Shown here one piece after another: positions 23,937 through 33,230 of a DNA stretch of 64,000 bases. The stretch lies in assembly GCA_013298895.1 (NCBI GenBank), contig JAAFJM010000008.1, positions 62,001 through 126,000 on the forward strand. Reading direction: 5' to 3'. Within the stretch, counting starts at the first letter, position 1. Every line of letters starts with the position of its first letter. The position numbers and the translations under genes were made by a program. Source of the DNA: Bacteroidota bacterium. Lineage in GTDB: Bacteria > Bacteroidota > Bacteroidia > UKL13-3. The notes under the pieces are model-generated. The model searched no databases. It was not told where the DNA came from and worked only from the letters and a program-made list of their open reading frames with translations.

Positions 23937-25478
23937 TTAATACAAATTATTATTGTCTCTGAAATTTGATAAATTTAAATACCAATCAGTATTAGTAGTT
24001 CCGTTACTTAAAGACCAATCAATAAAGTTATTGTAACCCTTAGTAAAATCAATGGTTTCTTTCATGTAAGGTATGCTAGAAGTTACATTAATAGCCCAAG
24101 GTAAGTTATTTTTTGTTTTGTAAAATCTGTTTGAACCAGCATTTGAGTTATCATCAGCAGTTCCTAATAATGCTGAGTTAACTAATGAACTTGGAGCTTT
24201 ATCAGCTAAATGAATTTCAGTACCTCTAGTTTGATTAACAATTAAGTATGGGTTAAATTTAGCTAATGTAACCTCGCTTAAATTAGTGGTGTTGGTTGTT
24301 GTGTTAAATGCTATAGTCATTCTTGTAGTATCGTTTGGTACTCTTACCGCAGTAGGATTAGTATTAACACCTCCTGAACCTCCACCTTGTGGAATAAGTA
24401 CTTTAAAAATATTTGAAACTACTACGAAATGAGCATCTGTTTGACCTGCTTCCGTTCCATTAGCATTAAATGTATGCGGATTTGGAGTAAAAATTTTATT
24501 ACCAGTTACACCCGTAATTTTCGAATTAGCTAAACCATCAAAACTAAATGCAAAACCATTAGGACGACTAGCACCAGCAGCTCTTGAAACAAATTCTGCT
24601 TTAATTTCAACCACTTTATTAGCAGCATTGGTTACTCTGTTTAATTTGTAATCAACTACAAAATCATTAAAATCATAATCACCTAAACTTGGCCATAAAT
24701 CTTCAAACATTAAGGTTGAGTATCCTGAACTAGGAAAAACATTATTATAAGCTCTTGCAGCATCGTTTGGATAAGCATCATCGCTATCTTGAACACCATC
24801 ATTATCAGCATCCACAATTAAAGCTTGAGGTAAGCAATTGTTTGATGGATTAGACCAATAGGTTCCTGGAATAACAATATCATCAGCTATAGCTCTGTTA
24901 TTACCGCCTGCACCAATAAAGCTTATCATAACTTTATAAACATTATTGTTTCCAACTATTGATGCTGGTACAGCGTATGAAATATTTTGAACATTGGTGT
25001 AAGGCGATTGAATTAAATAAGTAAATGAATCAGCTAAAAAACTTCCTTCTTTTGATGAACTGATTACATTTGGATCATAAGTTACCAATCTAATTCTAAT
25101 TGCTTTATAACTACCACTTCCTAAAGCACCACCAGTTCCAGAAGTACCTTCCATTCTTATGTTTAAGGTAATATTTCCGCTTGCCATTTTAATCCAAGGG
25201 CTTTTAATCCAAGCTGAACTATTTGCATTTTCATTTGACATTGAATTACCCCTAGCACTAAAAGTTCCAGTAATTGAAGGTAAGGAAACAGTTGTTCTAA
25301 TATAACTAAAAGCACCTAACGCCCAACAATTAGCTCTGTCAAATGCAATATTATTTGTTGGAGTTCGTTGGAAAAATGGTGCGGCACTTTCACAATCTAA
25401 AGTAATTGATTGTGCATTTCCAAAAATAGCGGAAGTTGCTAATAACAATGTTGCTGTAATTTTATTTATAATTTTCAT
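23937..25478 (-). CDS. LruC domain-containing exported protein, copy A
   Basis: A 513-residue protein with a Sec signal peptide (TATLLLATSAIFGNAQ, cleavage after residue ~22). An N-terminal beta-sandwich-like region (25-205) is followed by a calcium-binding-type DADNDGVQDSDDAYPND segment and the LruC domain (LWPSLGDYDFNDFVVDYKL; AEFVSRAAGASRPNGFAF). LruC domains occur in Bacteroidota and Leptospira surface proteins of unknown function. From WSNPSNNCLPQ to the end it is nearly identical to copy B at 26175-27641, while the first ~200 residues differ strongly. It lies 26 bases after a lipoprotein gene in the same unit. Confidence 0.87.
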   Translation of the reverse strand: MKIINKITATLLLATSAIFGNAQSITLDCESAAPFFQRTPTNNIAFDRANCWALGAFSYIRTTVSLPSITGTFSARGNSMSNENANSSAWIKSPWIKMASGNITLNIRMEGTSGTGGALGSGSYKAIRIRLVTYDPNVISSSKEGSFLADSFTYLIQSPYTNVQNISYAVPASIVGNNNVYKVMISFIGAGGNNRAIADDIVIPGTYWSNPSNNCLPQALIVDADNDGVQDSDDAYPNDAARAYNNVFPSSGYSTLMFEDLWPSLGDYDFNDFVVDYKLNRVTNAANKVVEIKAEFVSRAAGASRPNGFAFSFDGLANSKITGVTGNKIFTPNPHTFNANGTEAGQTDAHFVVVSNIFKVLIPQGGGSGGVNTNPTAVRVPNDTTRMTIAFNTTTNTTNLSEVTLAKFNPYLIVNQTRGTEIHLADKAPSSLVNSALLGTADDNSNAGSNRFYKTKNNLPWAINVTSSIPYMKETIDFTKGYNNFIDWSLSNGTTNTDWYLNLSNFRDNNNLY

Positions 25479-25504
25479 GTTTGTAATTATTTTTATAGTG
25501 AATC

Positions 25505-25921
25505 TTATTGAATTTCGTCAGTTGGTGCTGGCATTAAGTAGTCGAAAGTAATGGTTTTTGAGTTAACATCAATCACTTTACTAATAGTACCAAAATTAAC
25601 TTTAATTTTTTTAACATGAATAGGTAAATCAATATTAGTAGTAAAACTTTCGCTCATTAAAGTGTTAGAAGCAAAATAAACTTCTTTTTGATCTTCTGAA
25701 GAAACAATAAAGGTGTTTCTGATTGGTGATATGCATTCAAAACCTTGAACATTTAATGAAATGTTATTGGTTGTATTCCAGTTAAAATTATCAGCAACTT
25801 TAATTTCTTTAAAACTACCAGGCTTATAGGTATTAGGTGTACTTTCAACGTCCTTAACTTTTGTACATGAACTTGCTGCTATTAAAAGAGCTATTCCTGC
25901 GATTAATTTTAAATTTTTCAT
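25505..25921 (-). CDS. Lipoprotein paired with LruC protein, copy A
   Basis: About 138 residues from the ATG at 25921, chosen over a longer reading (to 26032) because MKNLKLIAGIALLIAASSC is a clean lipoprotein signal with Cys at residue 19. The mature part has FKEIKVADNFNWNTTNNISL and IRNTFIVSSEDQKEVYFAS, resembling the N-terminal segment found fused to LruC domains in some Bacteroidota. It may be a surface anchor or partner of the LruC protein downstream. Its paralogue is at 27663-28070. Confidence 0.8.
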   Translation of the reverse strand: MKNLKLIAGIALLIAASSCTKVKDVESTPNTYKPGSFKEIKVADNFNWNTTNNISLNVQGFECISPIRNTFIVSSEDQKEVYFASNTLMSESFTTNIDLPIHVKKIKVNFGTISKVIDVNSKTITFDYLMPAPTDEIQ

Positions 25922-26120
25922 TTTGTTATTTATTTTAAGTTTTGATAATAACATTACAAGATAAAAGCCAATTTGTAAATTTTTTTGTAAGTTGTTTGTA
26001 ATTAGTGTTTTGTGGATTATTATTGTTTGCAAAATAATGATTTATTTCCTCTTTTGGGAAAAGTTTTGTTCAAAATTGGAATAGGATTGTAAAAGTTTCA
26101 ATTTTTTAATGGTAAAAACA

Positions 26121-26155
26121 AAAAAACTCCCTTTAAATGAATAAAGGGAGTTTTT
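26121..26155. terminator. Terminator after second LruC gene
   Basis: Stem AACTCCCTTTA / TAAAGGGAGTT type hairpin with flanking A and T runs, downstream (minus strand) of the LruC gene that ends at 26175. It separates the two lipoprotein-LruC units; the promoter of the copy A unit must lie between 25922 and 26120. Confidence 0.75.
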
Positions 26156-26174
26156 AAATTATGAAAAATATGAA

Positions 26175-27641
26175 TTAATACAAATTATTATTGTCTCTTA
26201 AATTTGATAAATTTAAATACCAATCAGTATTAGTAGTTCCGTTACTCAAAGACCAATCAATAAAATTATTGTAACCTTTAGTGAAATCGATGGTTTCTTT
26301 CATGTAAGGTATGCTAGAAGTTACATTAATAGCCCAAGGTAAGTTATTTTTAGTTTTGTAAAATCTGTTTGAACCAGCATTTGAGTTATCATCAGCAGTA
26401 CCTAATAATGCTGAGTTAACTAATGAACTTGGAGTTTTATCAGCTAAATGAATTTCAGTACCTCTAGTTTGGTTAACAATTAAGTATGGGTTAAATTTAG
26501 CTAATGTAACCTCGCTTAAATTAGTAGTGTTGGTTGTTGTGTTGAATGAAATTGTCATTCTTGTAGTATCGTTTGGTACTCTTACCGCAGTAGGATTTGT
26601 ATTAACGCCTCCTGAACCTCCACCTTGTGGAATAAGTACTTTAAAAATATTTGAAACTACTACGAAATGAGCATCTGTTTGACCTGCTTCAGTTCCATTA
26701 GCATCGAAAGTATGTGGATTTGGAGTAAATATTTTATTTCCACTCACACTTGTAATTCTTGAACCTGATAAACCATCAAAACTAAATGCAAAACCATTAG
26801 GACGACTAGCACCAGCAGCTCTTGAAACAAATTCTGCTTTAATTTCAACAACTTTATTAGCAGCATTAGTTACTCTGTTTAATTTGTAATCAACTACATA
26901 ATCGTTAAAATCATAATCACCTAAAGTTGGCCATAAATCTTCAAACATTAATGATGAATAGCCTGAAGCTGGAAATACATTATTATAAGCTCTTGCAGCA
27001 TCGTTTGGATAAGCATCATTGCTATCTTGAACACCATCATTATCAGCATCAACAATCAATGCTTGAGGTAAACAGTTATTTGAAGGATTAGCCCAATAGG
27101 TTCCTGGAATTACTAAATCATCAGCAAATGCTCTACCAGAACCTCCAGAGCCAATAAAACTTATTATTATTTTATATGCTTGATTCGAATTTGCAATTGC
27201 TGACGGAATAGGAACTGTTATATCTTTTACCCAAATATCCAGTGGCGTTGCAAAATTGTATGTGTAAAACGCAGTTCCAGTACCTTCTTTTGTTGAACTA
27301 ATTGCATTGGCATCATATGGCACATAGGTAAAAACTATTCCTCTACTTGTACCACTTGCATTTTCTAACCTAGTTTTCATGGTAATATTTCCACTACTAG
27401 GTTTAAACCAAGGTGTTTTAACCCAACATGCCGAAGTTGATAAATTAGTAAGTTGATTTGTACGCATACTCCAAAATCCATTTATTCTAAATTCAAGGTT
27501 GGAGTAACTTACTGAGCCGAAAGCCCAACAATTTCCTTGTTCAATTGATCTATTACCCGACTCACAATTCAAACTCAATGTTTGAGATTTTGAAACAAAA
27601 CCTGTTAAAGTAATAATTAATAATATTGCTATTTTTTTCAT
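26175..27641 (-). CDS. LruC domain-containing exported protein, copy B
   Basis: A 488-residue paralogue of the 23937-25478 protein, with signal peptide LLIITLTGFVSKSQ, a divergent N-terminal domain, then DADNDGVQDSNDAYPND and the LruC domain (GDYDFNDYVVDYKL). The C-terminal ~300 residues differ from copy A by only a few substitutions and the DNA is correspondingly close, whereas the N-terminal ~190 residues have diverged and differ in length. This mosaic pattern implies gene conversion of the C-terminal part or selection on the N-terminal part. Confidence 0.87.
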   Translation of the reverse strand: MKKIAILLIITLTGFVSKSQTLSLNCESGNRSIEQGNCWAFGSVSYSNLEFRINGFWSMRTNQLTNLSTSACWVKTPWFKPSSGNITMKTRLENASGTSRGIVFTYVPYDANAISSTKEGTGTAFYTYNFATPLDIWVKDITVPIPSAIANSNQAYKIIISFIGSGGSGRAFADDLVIPGTYWANPSNNCLPQALIVDADNDGVQDSNDAYPNDAARAYNNVFPASGYSSLMFEDLWPTLGDYDFNDYVVDYKLNRVTNAANKVVEIKAEFVSRAAGASRPNGFAFSFDGLSGSRITSVSGNKIFTPNPHTFDANGTEAGQTDAHFVVVSNIFKVLIPQGGGSGGVNTNPTAVRVPNDTTRMTISFNTTTNTTNLSEVTLAKFNPYLIVNQTRGTEIHLADKTPSSLVNSALLGTADDNSNAGSNRFYKTKNNLPWAINVTSSIPYMKETIDFTKGYNNFIDWSLSNGTTNTDWYLNLSNLRDNNNLY

Positions 27642-27662
27642 TGCTTAATTTTTTTAAAATTG

Positions 27663-28070
27663 TTATTCAACTACAGGTAAAAGGTAATCGAAGTTAATGT
27701 TTTTAGCGTTTACATCTAACACTTTTGAAATGGACCCGTAAGTAACCTTAATTTGTTTCACAGGTGCTGGTAAATCAAAATTTGCTACAAAGTTTTCACT
27801 CATCAAAGTATTTGAAGCAAAGTAAACTTCTTTCTGATCTATTGATGAAACTATGAAAGTATTTGAAATTGGTGAAATACTGGCAAATCCAATAACATTT
27901 AATTCAATATTATTAGTTGTACTCCAGTTAAAATTATCAGCAACTTTAATTTCTTTAAAATTATTTGCCTTGGGGCTATTGGTTGGAATATAATCAGCAT
28001 CCTTAATTTTAGTACAAGAACTTGCGGCAATTATTATTGCAATTCCAGTTAATAATTTAATATGTTTCAT
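27663..28070 (-). CDS. Lipoprotein paired with LruC protein, copy B
   Basis: About 135 residues from ATG 28070 (MKHIKLLTGIAIIIAASSC, lipid Cys at 19), preferred over a start at 28100. Clearly a paralogue of the 25505-25921 lipoprotein: the blocks FKEIKVADNFNW, TFIVSS.DQKEVYFASNTLMSE and SKVLDVNAKNINFDYLLP are shared. First gene of its unit; the LruC gene follows after 21 bases. The 28101-28332 gap to thiolase is AT-rich and holds divergent promoters that I cannot pin down. Confidence 0.8.
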   Translation of the reverse strand: MKHIKLLTGIAIIIAASSCTKIKDADYIPTNSPKANNFKEIKVADNFNWSTTNNIELNVIGFASISPISNTFIVSSIDQKEVYFASNTLMSENFVANFDLPAPVKQIKVTYGSISKVLDVNAKNINFDYLLPVVE

Positions 28071-28332
28071 TTTATAAGTATAGTTTAGTTTAATAATCAA
28101 ATATCAATATTAAATCCAAATCCTGATTTTTATTTAAATTACTTAAAATCAATATATTGTAAATTTGTTTTGTCATTTAAGGTTTTTCTTTTTCTCTTTT
28201 TGGGATGTTTGTGTGTCAATTTGAGACTCTGTTTCATATTTCATTTTTCATAACTAATATTATAAAAAAACACTACTAAGTTTACTTTATAAGTATAAAT
28301 TCGCCCCACTATTTTAAAAACAAAAAAAAACA

Positions 28333-29511
28333 ATGCAAGAAGTTTATATTGTATCGGCTGTACGTACTCCAATGGGTTCATTTGGTGGAAGTCTTTCAAG
28401 TTTAACTGCTACTCAGTTAGGTGCTAAAGCCATTAAAGGTGCTATTGAAAAAGCTGGAATTACACCAGAAATGGTTCAAGAGGTATTTATGGGTAATGTA
28501 TTAAGTGCTGGTTTAGGCCAAGCACCTGCTACACAAGCTAGCATTTTTGCTGGTGTTCCAAATACTGTTCCTGCTACAGTAATTAATAAAGTGTGTGCTT
28601 CTGGCTCTAAAGCTATTATGCAGGCAGCTCAAACCATTATGGTAGGAATTAACGATGTAGTTATTGCTGGTGGTATGGAAAGCATGAGTAATGTGCCTTA
28701 TTTATTAGATAAAGCTCGTAATGGTTATAAATTAGGCCATGGTACTTTAACTGATGGTTTGGTAAAAGATGGTTTATGGGATGTTTATAACGATTTCCAT
28801 ATGGGCAGTGCTGCTGAATTATGTGCTCGTGATATGAAAATTACCCGCGAACAACAAGATGATTTTGCTGTTGAATCATACACACGCGCTGCTGCTGCTC
28901 ACACTGCTAAGAAATTTGATGCAGAGATTGTTCCTGTTGAAATTCCTCAACGTGGTAAAGACAGTATTATGGTAACAACCGATGAAGAATATACCAAAGT
29001 TAACTTTGATAAAATTAGAGGTTTGAAACCTGTTTTTGAAAAAGACGGAACTGTTACTGCTGCTAATGCTTCTACATTAAATGATGGTGCTAGTGCATTG
29101 GTGTTAATGAGTGGTGCTAAAGTAAAAGAATTAGGTTTAAAACCATTGGCTAAAATTTTAGCATTTGCAGATGCTGCACATGCACCTGAGTGGTTTACTA
29201 CAGCTCCAGCTTTAGCTGTAAATAAAGCTTTAAAATGGGCAGGAATTGATATTAAAGATGTTGATTTATTTGAATTAAACGAAGCATTTTCGGTAGTAGG
29301 TATTGCTAATACCCAATTATTAAATATTGATCCAGCTAAGGTAAATGTATATGGTGGTGCTGTAGCAATTGGTCATCCACTTGGAAGCAGCGGTTCACGT
29401 ATTGTGGCTACATTGGCTCATGCTTTACAACAAGAAAAAGGAAAAATTGGTGTAACAGGCATTTGTAATGGTGGAGGAGGAGCTTCTGCTATTGTTATTG
29501 AAGCTTGCTAA
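28333..29511 (+). CDS. Acetyl-CoA C-acetyltransferase (thiolase)
   Basis: A 392-residue thiolase with the acylation Cys in NKVCASGSKAIMQA (Cys near 88), the loop GGMESMSNVPYL, the ELNEAFSVVG motif, the His of GGAVAIGHPLGSSGSRI, and the second Cys in GICNGGGGASAIV. Degradative or biosynthetic direction (acetoacetyl-CoA to or from two acetyl-CoA) cannot be told from sequence. Stands alone with its own terminator. Confidence 0.92.
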   Translation: MQEVYIVSAVRTPMGSFGGSLSSLTATQLGAKAIKGAIEKAGITPEMVQEVFMGNVLSAGLGQAPATQASIFAGVPNTVPATVINKVCASGSKAIMQAAQTIMVGINDVVIAGGMESMSNVPYLLDKARNGYKLGHGTLTDGLVKDGLWDVYNDFHMGSAAELCARDMKITREQQDDFAVESYTRAAAAHTAKKFDAEIVPVEIPQRGKDSIMVTTDEEYTKVNFDKIRGLKPVFEKDGTVTAANASTLNDGASALVLMSGAKVKELGLKPLAKILAFADAAHAPEWFTTAPALAVNKALKWAGIDIKDVDLFELNEAFSVVGIANTQLLNIDPAKVNVYGGAVAIGHPLGSSGSRIVATLAHALQQEKGKIGVTGICNGGGGASAIVIEAC

Positions 29512-29565
29512 TTTTATTTGGAGATTTTTTGACTTAAAGATTATAAGATTTAAAATTATATTGTT

Positions 29566-29603
29566 AAAGGTTGAAAGGATTTAGTTTCTTTCAACCTTTT
29601 TTT
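29566..29603 (+). terminator. Intrinsic terminator after thiolase
   Basis: Long stem AAAGGTTGAAAG / CTTTCAACCTTT around a 10-base loop, followed by a T-run, 55 bases after the thiolase stop. Confidence 0.8.
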
Positions 29604-29727
29604 GTTGATGCCACGAAAACTGAATTTAATTTATTTAGAAACAAAATGATTCTCACTAAAAGCAAGTTTTTTTACACCTTAAGACTGTTTTGTTTTGAGC
29701 ATCCAATAGGCTTAAAAAGACAAAGTG

Positions 29728-30657
29728 TTAGTCAATTGCAAAACGGGTATAATATCCAGTGCCGTTAAATTCGCGTTTACGAGGATGGGCTTTACACTCA
29801 TCGCTGCAAGCTCCTTCCATTTCTTCTGCGCAAGTATCACACATATTAAACTGAATATTGCACTCCACATTAGCACAATTTAAATTACGCGGAGCAGGTT
29901 CGCCACACTTTAAACACTTAGATATTACCGTTGGGTTCACCTCATTAACAGGAACGCTCACACGGCCATCAAACACATAAAGCACACCATCAAAGTCTTT
30001 ACCACCTGTTTCTTTGGCATAACCAATAATACCATTGTGTAATTGATACACATCTTTAAAACCTTCTTTAATTAAAAGAGCTGAAGCTTTTTCACACTTA
30101 ATACCGCCTGTGCAGCAGGTAATTACCTTTTTATCTTTAAATCGTTCTAGTTCAGCTATTTTTTCAGGAAACTCCCTAAAATTCTCTATATCAAGTGTAA
30201 TGGAGTTTTTAAATTTACCTAAACGTGTTTCGTAATTACTTCTTACATCAATAATTACCACATCTTCTTGGTCTTTTAAGTTTAAAAAATCTTCCCCTTT
30301 TAGGTGTTTACCAGTTTCTTTGGTTGGGTCAATATAATTTGGGTCGCGCAAGCCGCTGTGTACTATTTCGGTTTTATAACGGCAGTGCATGCGCTGAAAA
30401 GTATGTTCGGCTACTTCGTCAATTTTAAATTCAGTTTTTTCAAAACGAGGATCAGCCTTTAAATCGGCCATGTAATGCTCGCAAGCTTGGCGTGTGCCAC
30501 TAATGGTTCCATTTATACCTTCGTGGGCTATATAAATTCTACCACGAATTTTTAAGCTTTTGCAATAAGCCAAATGTTGAGGTGCGTAGGTTTCTGCATC
30601 CTCTATTCGTGTGTAATGATAATATGCTAATACTAAATAATTTAATGGTTCACTCAT
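29728..30657 (-). CDS. trhO: tRNA U34 hydroxylase TrhO (rhodanese family)
   Basis: A 309-residue TrhO/YceA protein. N-terminal acylphosphatase-like domain (RGRIYIAHEGINGTISG), central rhodanese domain with the catalytic-loop Cys in ITCCTGGIKCEKASALL, and a C-terminal Cys-rich zinc segment (CLKCGEPAPRNLNC, CDTCAEEMEG, CSDECK). TrhO makes 5-hydroxyuridine at tRNA position 34 using prephenate-derived chemistry. The ATG at 30657 is chosen because an upstream TTG (30669) falls inside a TATATTTG -7 box (30668-30675, minus strand), which would leave a leader of only a few bases. Confidence 0.9.
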   Translation of the reverse strand: MSEPLNYLVLAYYHYTRIEDAETYAPQHLAYCKSLKIRGRIYIAHEGINGTISGTRQACEHYMADLKADPRFEKTEFKIDEVAEHTFQRMHCRYKTEIVHSGLRDPNYIDPTKETGKHLKGEDFLNLKDQEDVVIIDVRSNYETRLGKFKNSITLDIENFREFPEKIAELERFKDKKVITCCTGGIKCEKASALLIKEGFKDVYQLHNGIIGYAKETGGKDFDGVLYVFDGRVSVPVNEVNPTVISKCLKCGEPAPRNLNCANVECNIQFNMCDTCAEEMEGACSDECKAHPRKREFNGTGYYTRFAID

Positions 30658-30667
30658 AACAAGCCGC

Positions 30668-30675
30668 AAATATAA
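30668..30675 (-). promoter_or_regulatory. Candidate -7 box for trhO
   Basis: On the minus strand this reads TATATTTG, a full match to TAnnTTTG, ending about ten bases before the ATG. The remaining 30676-31048 stretch is AT-rich and I see no gene or convincing structure in it. Confidence 0.45.
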
Positions 30676-31048
30676 AATTTTTTAACAGAGTAAAAACGTT
30701 AGAATTGGCAGTAATTTTTTTAAGGAAAATCAATTTTTGGGTTTTGTACTTATTTTCTTAATAACTCTTTATAAATGGTTACTACTTTTTGTCTGTTTTA
30801 AAATTGCAGTGCTAGGCTCCCAAAGATTCTGGCAGTAAGAAAAAAATGTAATCTAGTTATTTATTAACTAAGTATTAGACTTAATAGGTTTTTATAACTT
30901 GTCACGTATTTTTTTGGATAGATTTTGTAAAATGTTTTACTAATGATGTTTTGGTTGTTATATTTTTAAATAAAAATCTGATTGTTTTGTTTTTTATACT
31001 TTTAGCTGCATTTTTGATAAAATTTAGTAAGTAGTTTTTCTTTTTATA

Positions 31049-31083
31049 CTATTCGTAGAGCTAGTAAAATATTCCACGAATAG
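31049..31083. promoter_or_regulatory. Inverted repeat upstream of exported-protein gene
   Basis: Perfect 8-bp arms CTATTCGT and ACGAATAG separated by 19 bases, ending 31 bases before the ATG at 31115. The arm centres are 27 bp apart. It could be a dimer-binding operator or a leader hairpin; with no T-run after it a terminator is unlikely. Confidence 0.4.
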
Positions 31084-31114
31084 ATAATAGATAGCAGAAT
31101 TTAATTTACATACC

Positions 31115-31540
31115 ATGAAATTAAAACACTTCCGAATAATAAATAATATCAGTGCATTTATTTTAGTTTCTTTAACAATAATTGCGCGTGCACAAACGCC
31201 AATAAATAATACTTTAATAAAACCAATTTCGACACCAACAATTAATAGTCCGATTTATCAACTTTTTCCAACCAAAAATATATGGACTTTTATTAAACTA
31301 GATTCAAGAAATGGTAAAATGTGGCAAGTGCAATTTGACTTAACAGGAGAAAATAGAGGAGAAAAGATTTTAAACTCAATTCCTTTAGTAACAGAAGAAA
31401 ATGAAATTAAAGGTAGGTTTACACTTTATCCAAGTGAAAATATCTATAACTTTTTATTACTCGACCAAATTGATGGCAATGTTTATCAAGTCCAATGGTC
31501 GATGGAAGAGAAAAATAGAGGTGTAATTCCAATTAATTAA
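31115..31540 (+). CDS. Small exported protein with two internal repeats
   Basis: A 141-residue protein with a signal peptide (SAFILVSLTIIARAQ, cleavage near residue 27). The mature part holds two copies of a ~35-residue unit: YQLFPTKNIWTFIKLDS then KMWQVQFDLTGENRG, and FTLYPSENIYNFLLLDQ then NVYQVQWSMEEKNRG. Such Y-P-t-x-N-I-(W/Y)-x-F units followed by W/YQVQ and NRG occur in small Bacteroidota secreted proteins of unknown function. No partner gene nearby; it is transcribed alone. Confidence 0.75.
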   Translation: MKLKHFRIINNISAFILVSLTIIARAQTPINNTLIKPISTPTINSPIYQLFPTKNIWTFIKLDSRNGKMWQVQFDLTGENRGEKILNSIPLVTEENEIKGRFTLYPSENIYNFLLLDQIDGNVYQVQWSMEEKNRGVIPIN

Positions 31541-31840
31541 AATAATAATTTCTAACCTAATTTACTACTGTTTTCTAAGGTTTTATAACTAACATATTGT
31601 TTCATAAAAGGTTCAGAAAAGTGAGTTTCATACTTATTTGATTAGACCAGCAACCTTTCTCCAACCCCATATTTTTTATGCATTAAAAAGTAAAAAAAAT
31701 TCATTTATAACCTATAGAATTTGTTCCCATTCCCTTGATTAAAAACTTAATCAAAAAAAAGTAAATTGTAATTTAATGGTTATCAAATATTTTTATTCTA
31801 ACTTAAATTACTATTATTGTATTTGGAGCATAGTAAATAT

Positions 31841-33049
31841 ATGGAGAAACCAAGTTTTCACAAAAGAGAGTCAGAACGAATAGAAAGCCTTAAATCATAT
31901 TTTGTATTAGATACTGAATCGGAGGAAGAGATAGACAGTTTAACTCAACTAGCATCAGAAATTTGTGAAACCCCAATTTCTTTAGTCAGTTTAATAGATG
32001 AAGACAGGCAATGGTTTAAATCGAAGATTGGTATAGATGTAAATGAGGCGAGTAGAGATTTAGCTTTTTGCGCACATGCCATAAACGAAACAGACGAATT
32101 ACTTGTTATTGAGGACGCAAGAATAGATAAACGTTTTTTTGATAATCCATTTGTTACAAATGCTCCTTCAGTAATTTTTTATGCTGGAGTTGTTTTAAAA
32201 AGCGATCAAAATCTTCCTTTGGGTACACTATGCGTAATTGACCATGCACCACGAAAATTAAGTGATAAACAAATTGGTTCACTTAAAATAATTTCAAAGC
32301 AAATTATGAACTTGCTTAATTATAAGAAAAGCATTCGTAAGCAAGAAGAATTAAGGGTCAGATTATTACAAAAGAATCACGAACTTGAAAGTTTTGCATC
32401 CATTGCTGCCCACGATTTAAAATCGCCATTATCAAACATTATGAGTGCAGCTACTATATTTTCCGAAACGTATGCTTCACAATTAGATACCCAAGGAAAA
32501 CTACTTATTGATTCCATTGAAAAGAGTGGTGAGCGACTGATATTATTAATTGATGGCTTGTTAAAGTTTTCAAAAATTGATGATGTACGTTTATTGGAAA
32601 AATCCAAAGTAAACCTAAACGAAGTTATTACTGATTTTACAACACTAATTGGCAATGGTGGTAATTTGATTATTTCATTAAAATCGGAATTAAATGCCAT
32701 TGAAACTTATACCATATTACTCGATCAAATACTCATCAATTTATTCACCAATTCTTTAAAATATTGCGATAAAAAAATAACAGAAATTGAACTTTTTGTA
32801 ACCGAAAATTCAAGCCATTATTTATTTATTGTAAAAGACAATGGTCCTGGAATTGATGAAAAATACCAAGGTAAAATTTTCAATTTATTTCAAACCGCAT
32901 CCATTCAAGACCAATATGGAAATAAAGGAAATGGAATTGGGTTGGCCACAGTAAAGAAAATTATTGAAAAACTTGGAGGTACAATTCAAGTAGAATCACA
33001 AGTAGGCAAAGGGGCTGAATTTCATTTTTCTATTTCTAAATATAATTAA
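31841..33049 (+). CDS. GAF-domain sensor histidine kinase
   Basis: About 402 residues from ATG 31841 (a TTG 24 bases upstream extends the frame but is unlikely). GAF domain at residues ~15-160 (AFCAHAI, LGTLCVIDHAPRKLS typical of GAF kinases), a short coiled segment, HisKA with the phosphorylated His in SIAAHDLKSPLSNIM, and a HATPase domain with N-box NLFTNSLKYC, G1 DNGPGIDEKYQGKIF and G2 GNGIGLATVKKI. No membrane segment, so it is cytoplasmic. No response regulator lies next to it: an orphan kinase. Confidence 0.88.
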   Translation: MEKPSFHKRESERIESLKSYFVLDTESEEEIDSLTQLASEICETPISLVSLIDEDRQWFKSKIGIDVNEASRDLAFCAHAINETDELLVIEDARIDKRFFDNPFVTNAPSVIFYAGVVLKSDQNLPLGTLCVIDHAPRKLSDKQIGSLKIISKQIMNLLNYKKSIRKQEELRVRLLQKNHELESFASIAAHDLKSPLSNIMSAATIFSETYASQLDTQGKLLIDSIEKSGERLILLIDGLLKFSKIDDVRLLEKSKVNLNEVITDFTTLIGNGGNLIISLKSELNAIETYTILLDQILINLFTNSLKYCDKKITEIELFVTENSSHYLFIVKDNGPGIDEKYQGKIFNLFQTASIQDQYGNKGNGIGLATVKKIIEKLGGTIQVESQVGKGAEFHFSISKYN

Positions 33050-33230
33050 ATTGATTTACCAATTTATTTAGCACTAGTAAATAACTTAAGTACTTGTAAT
33101 GAATGAAATGGCATTATCAAATTTTTCTTTTTTTTTATTTTTATCCGCATGTTTAATCCAATTTTTGAATATTAACTATTTAAAGAGCTTAAAACGCAGA
33201 CCCAATGTGGCAGCTAAAATATAAATACGA

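Noticed and set aside
29571-29768. 65-residue plus-strand frame after thiolase
   Set aside because: It starts inside the thiolase terminator and overlaps the end of trhO on the opposite strand.
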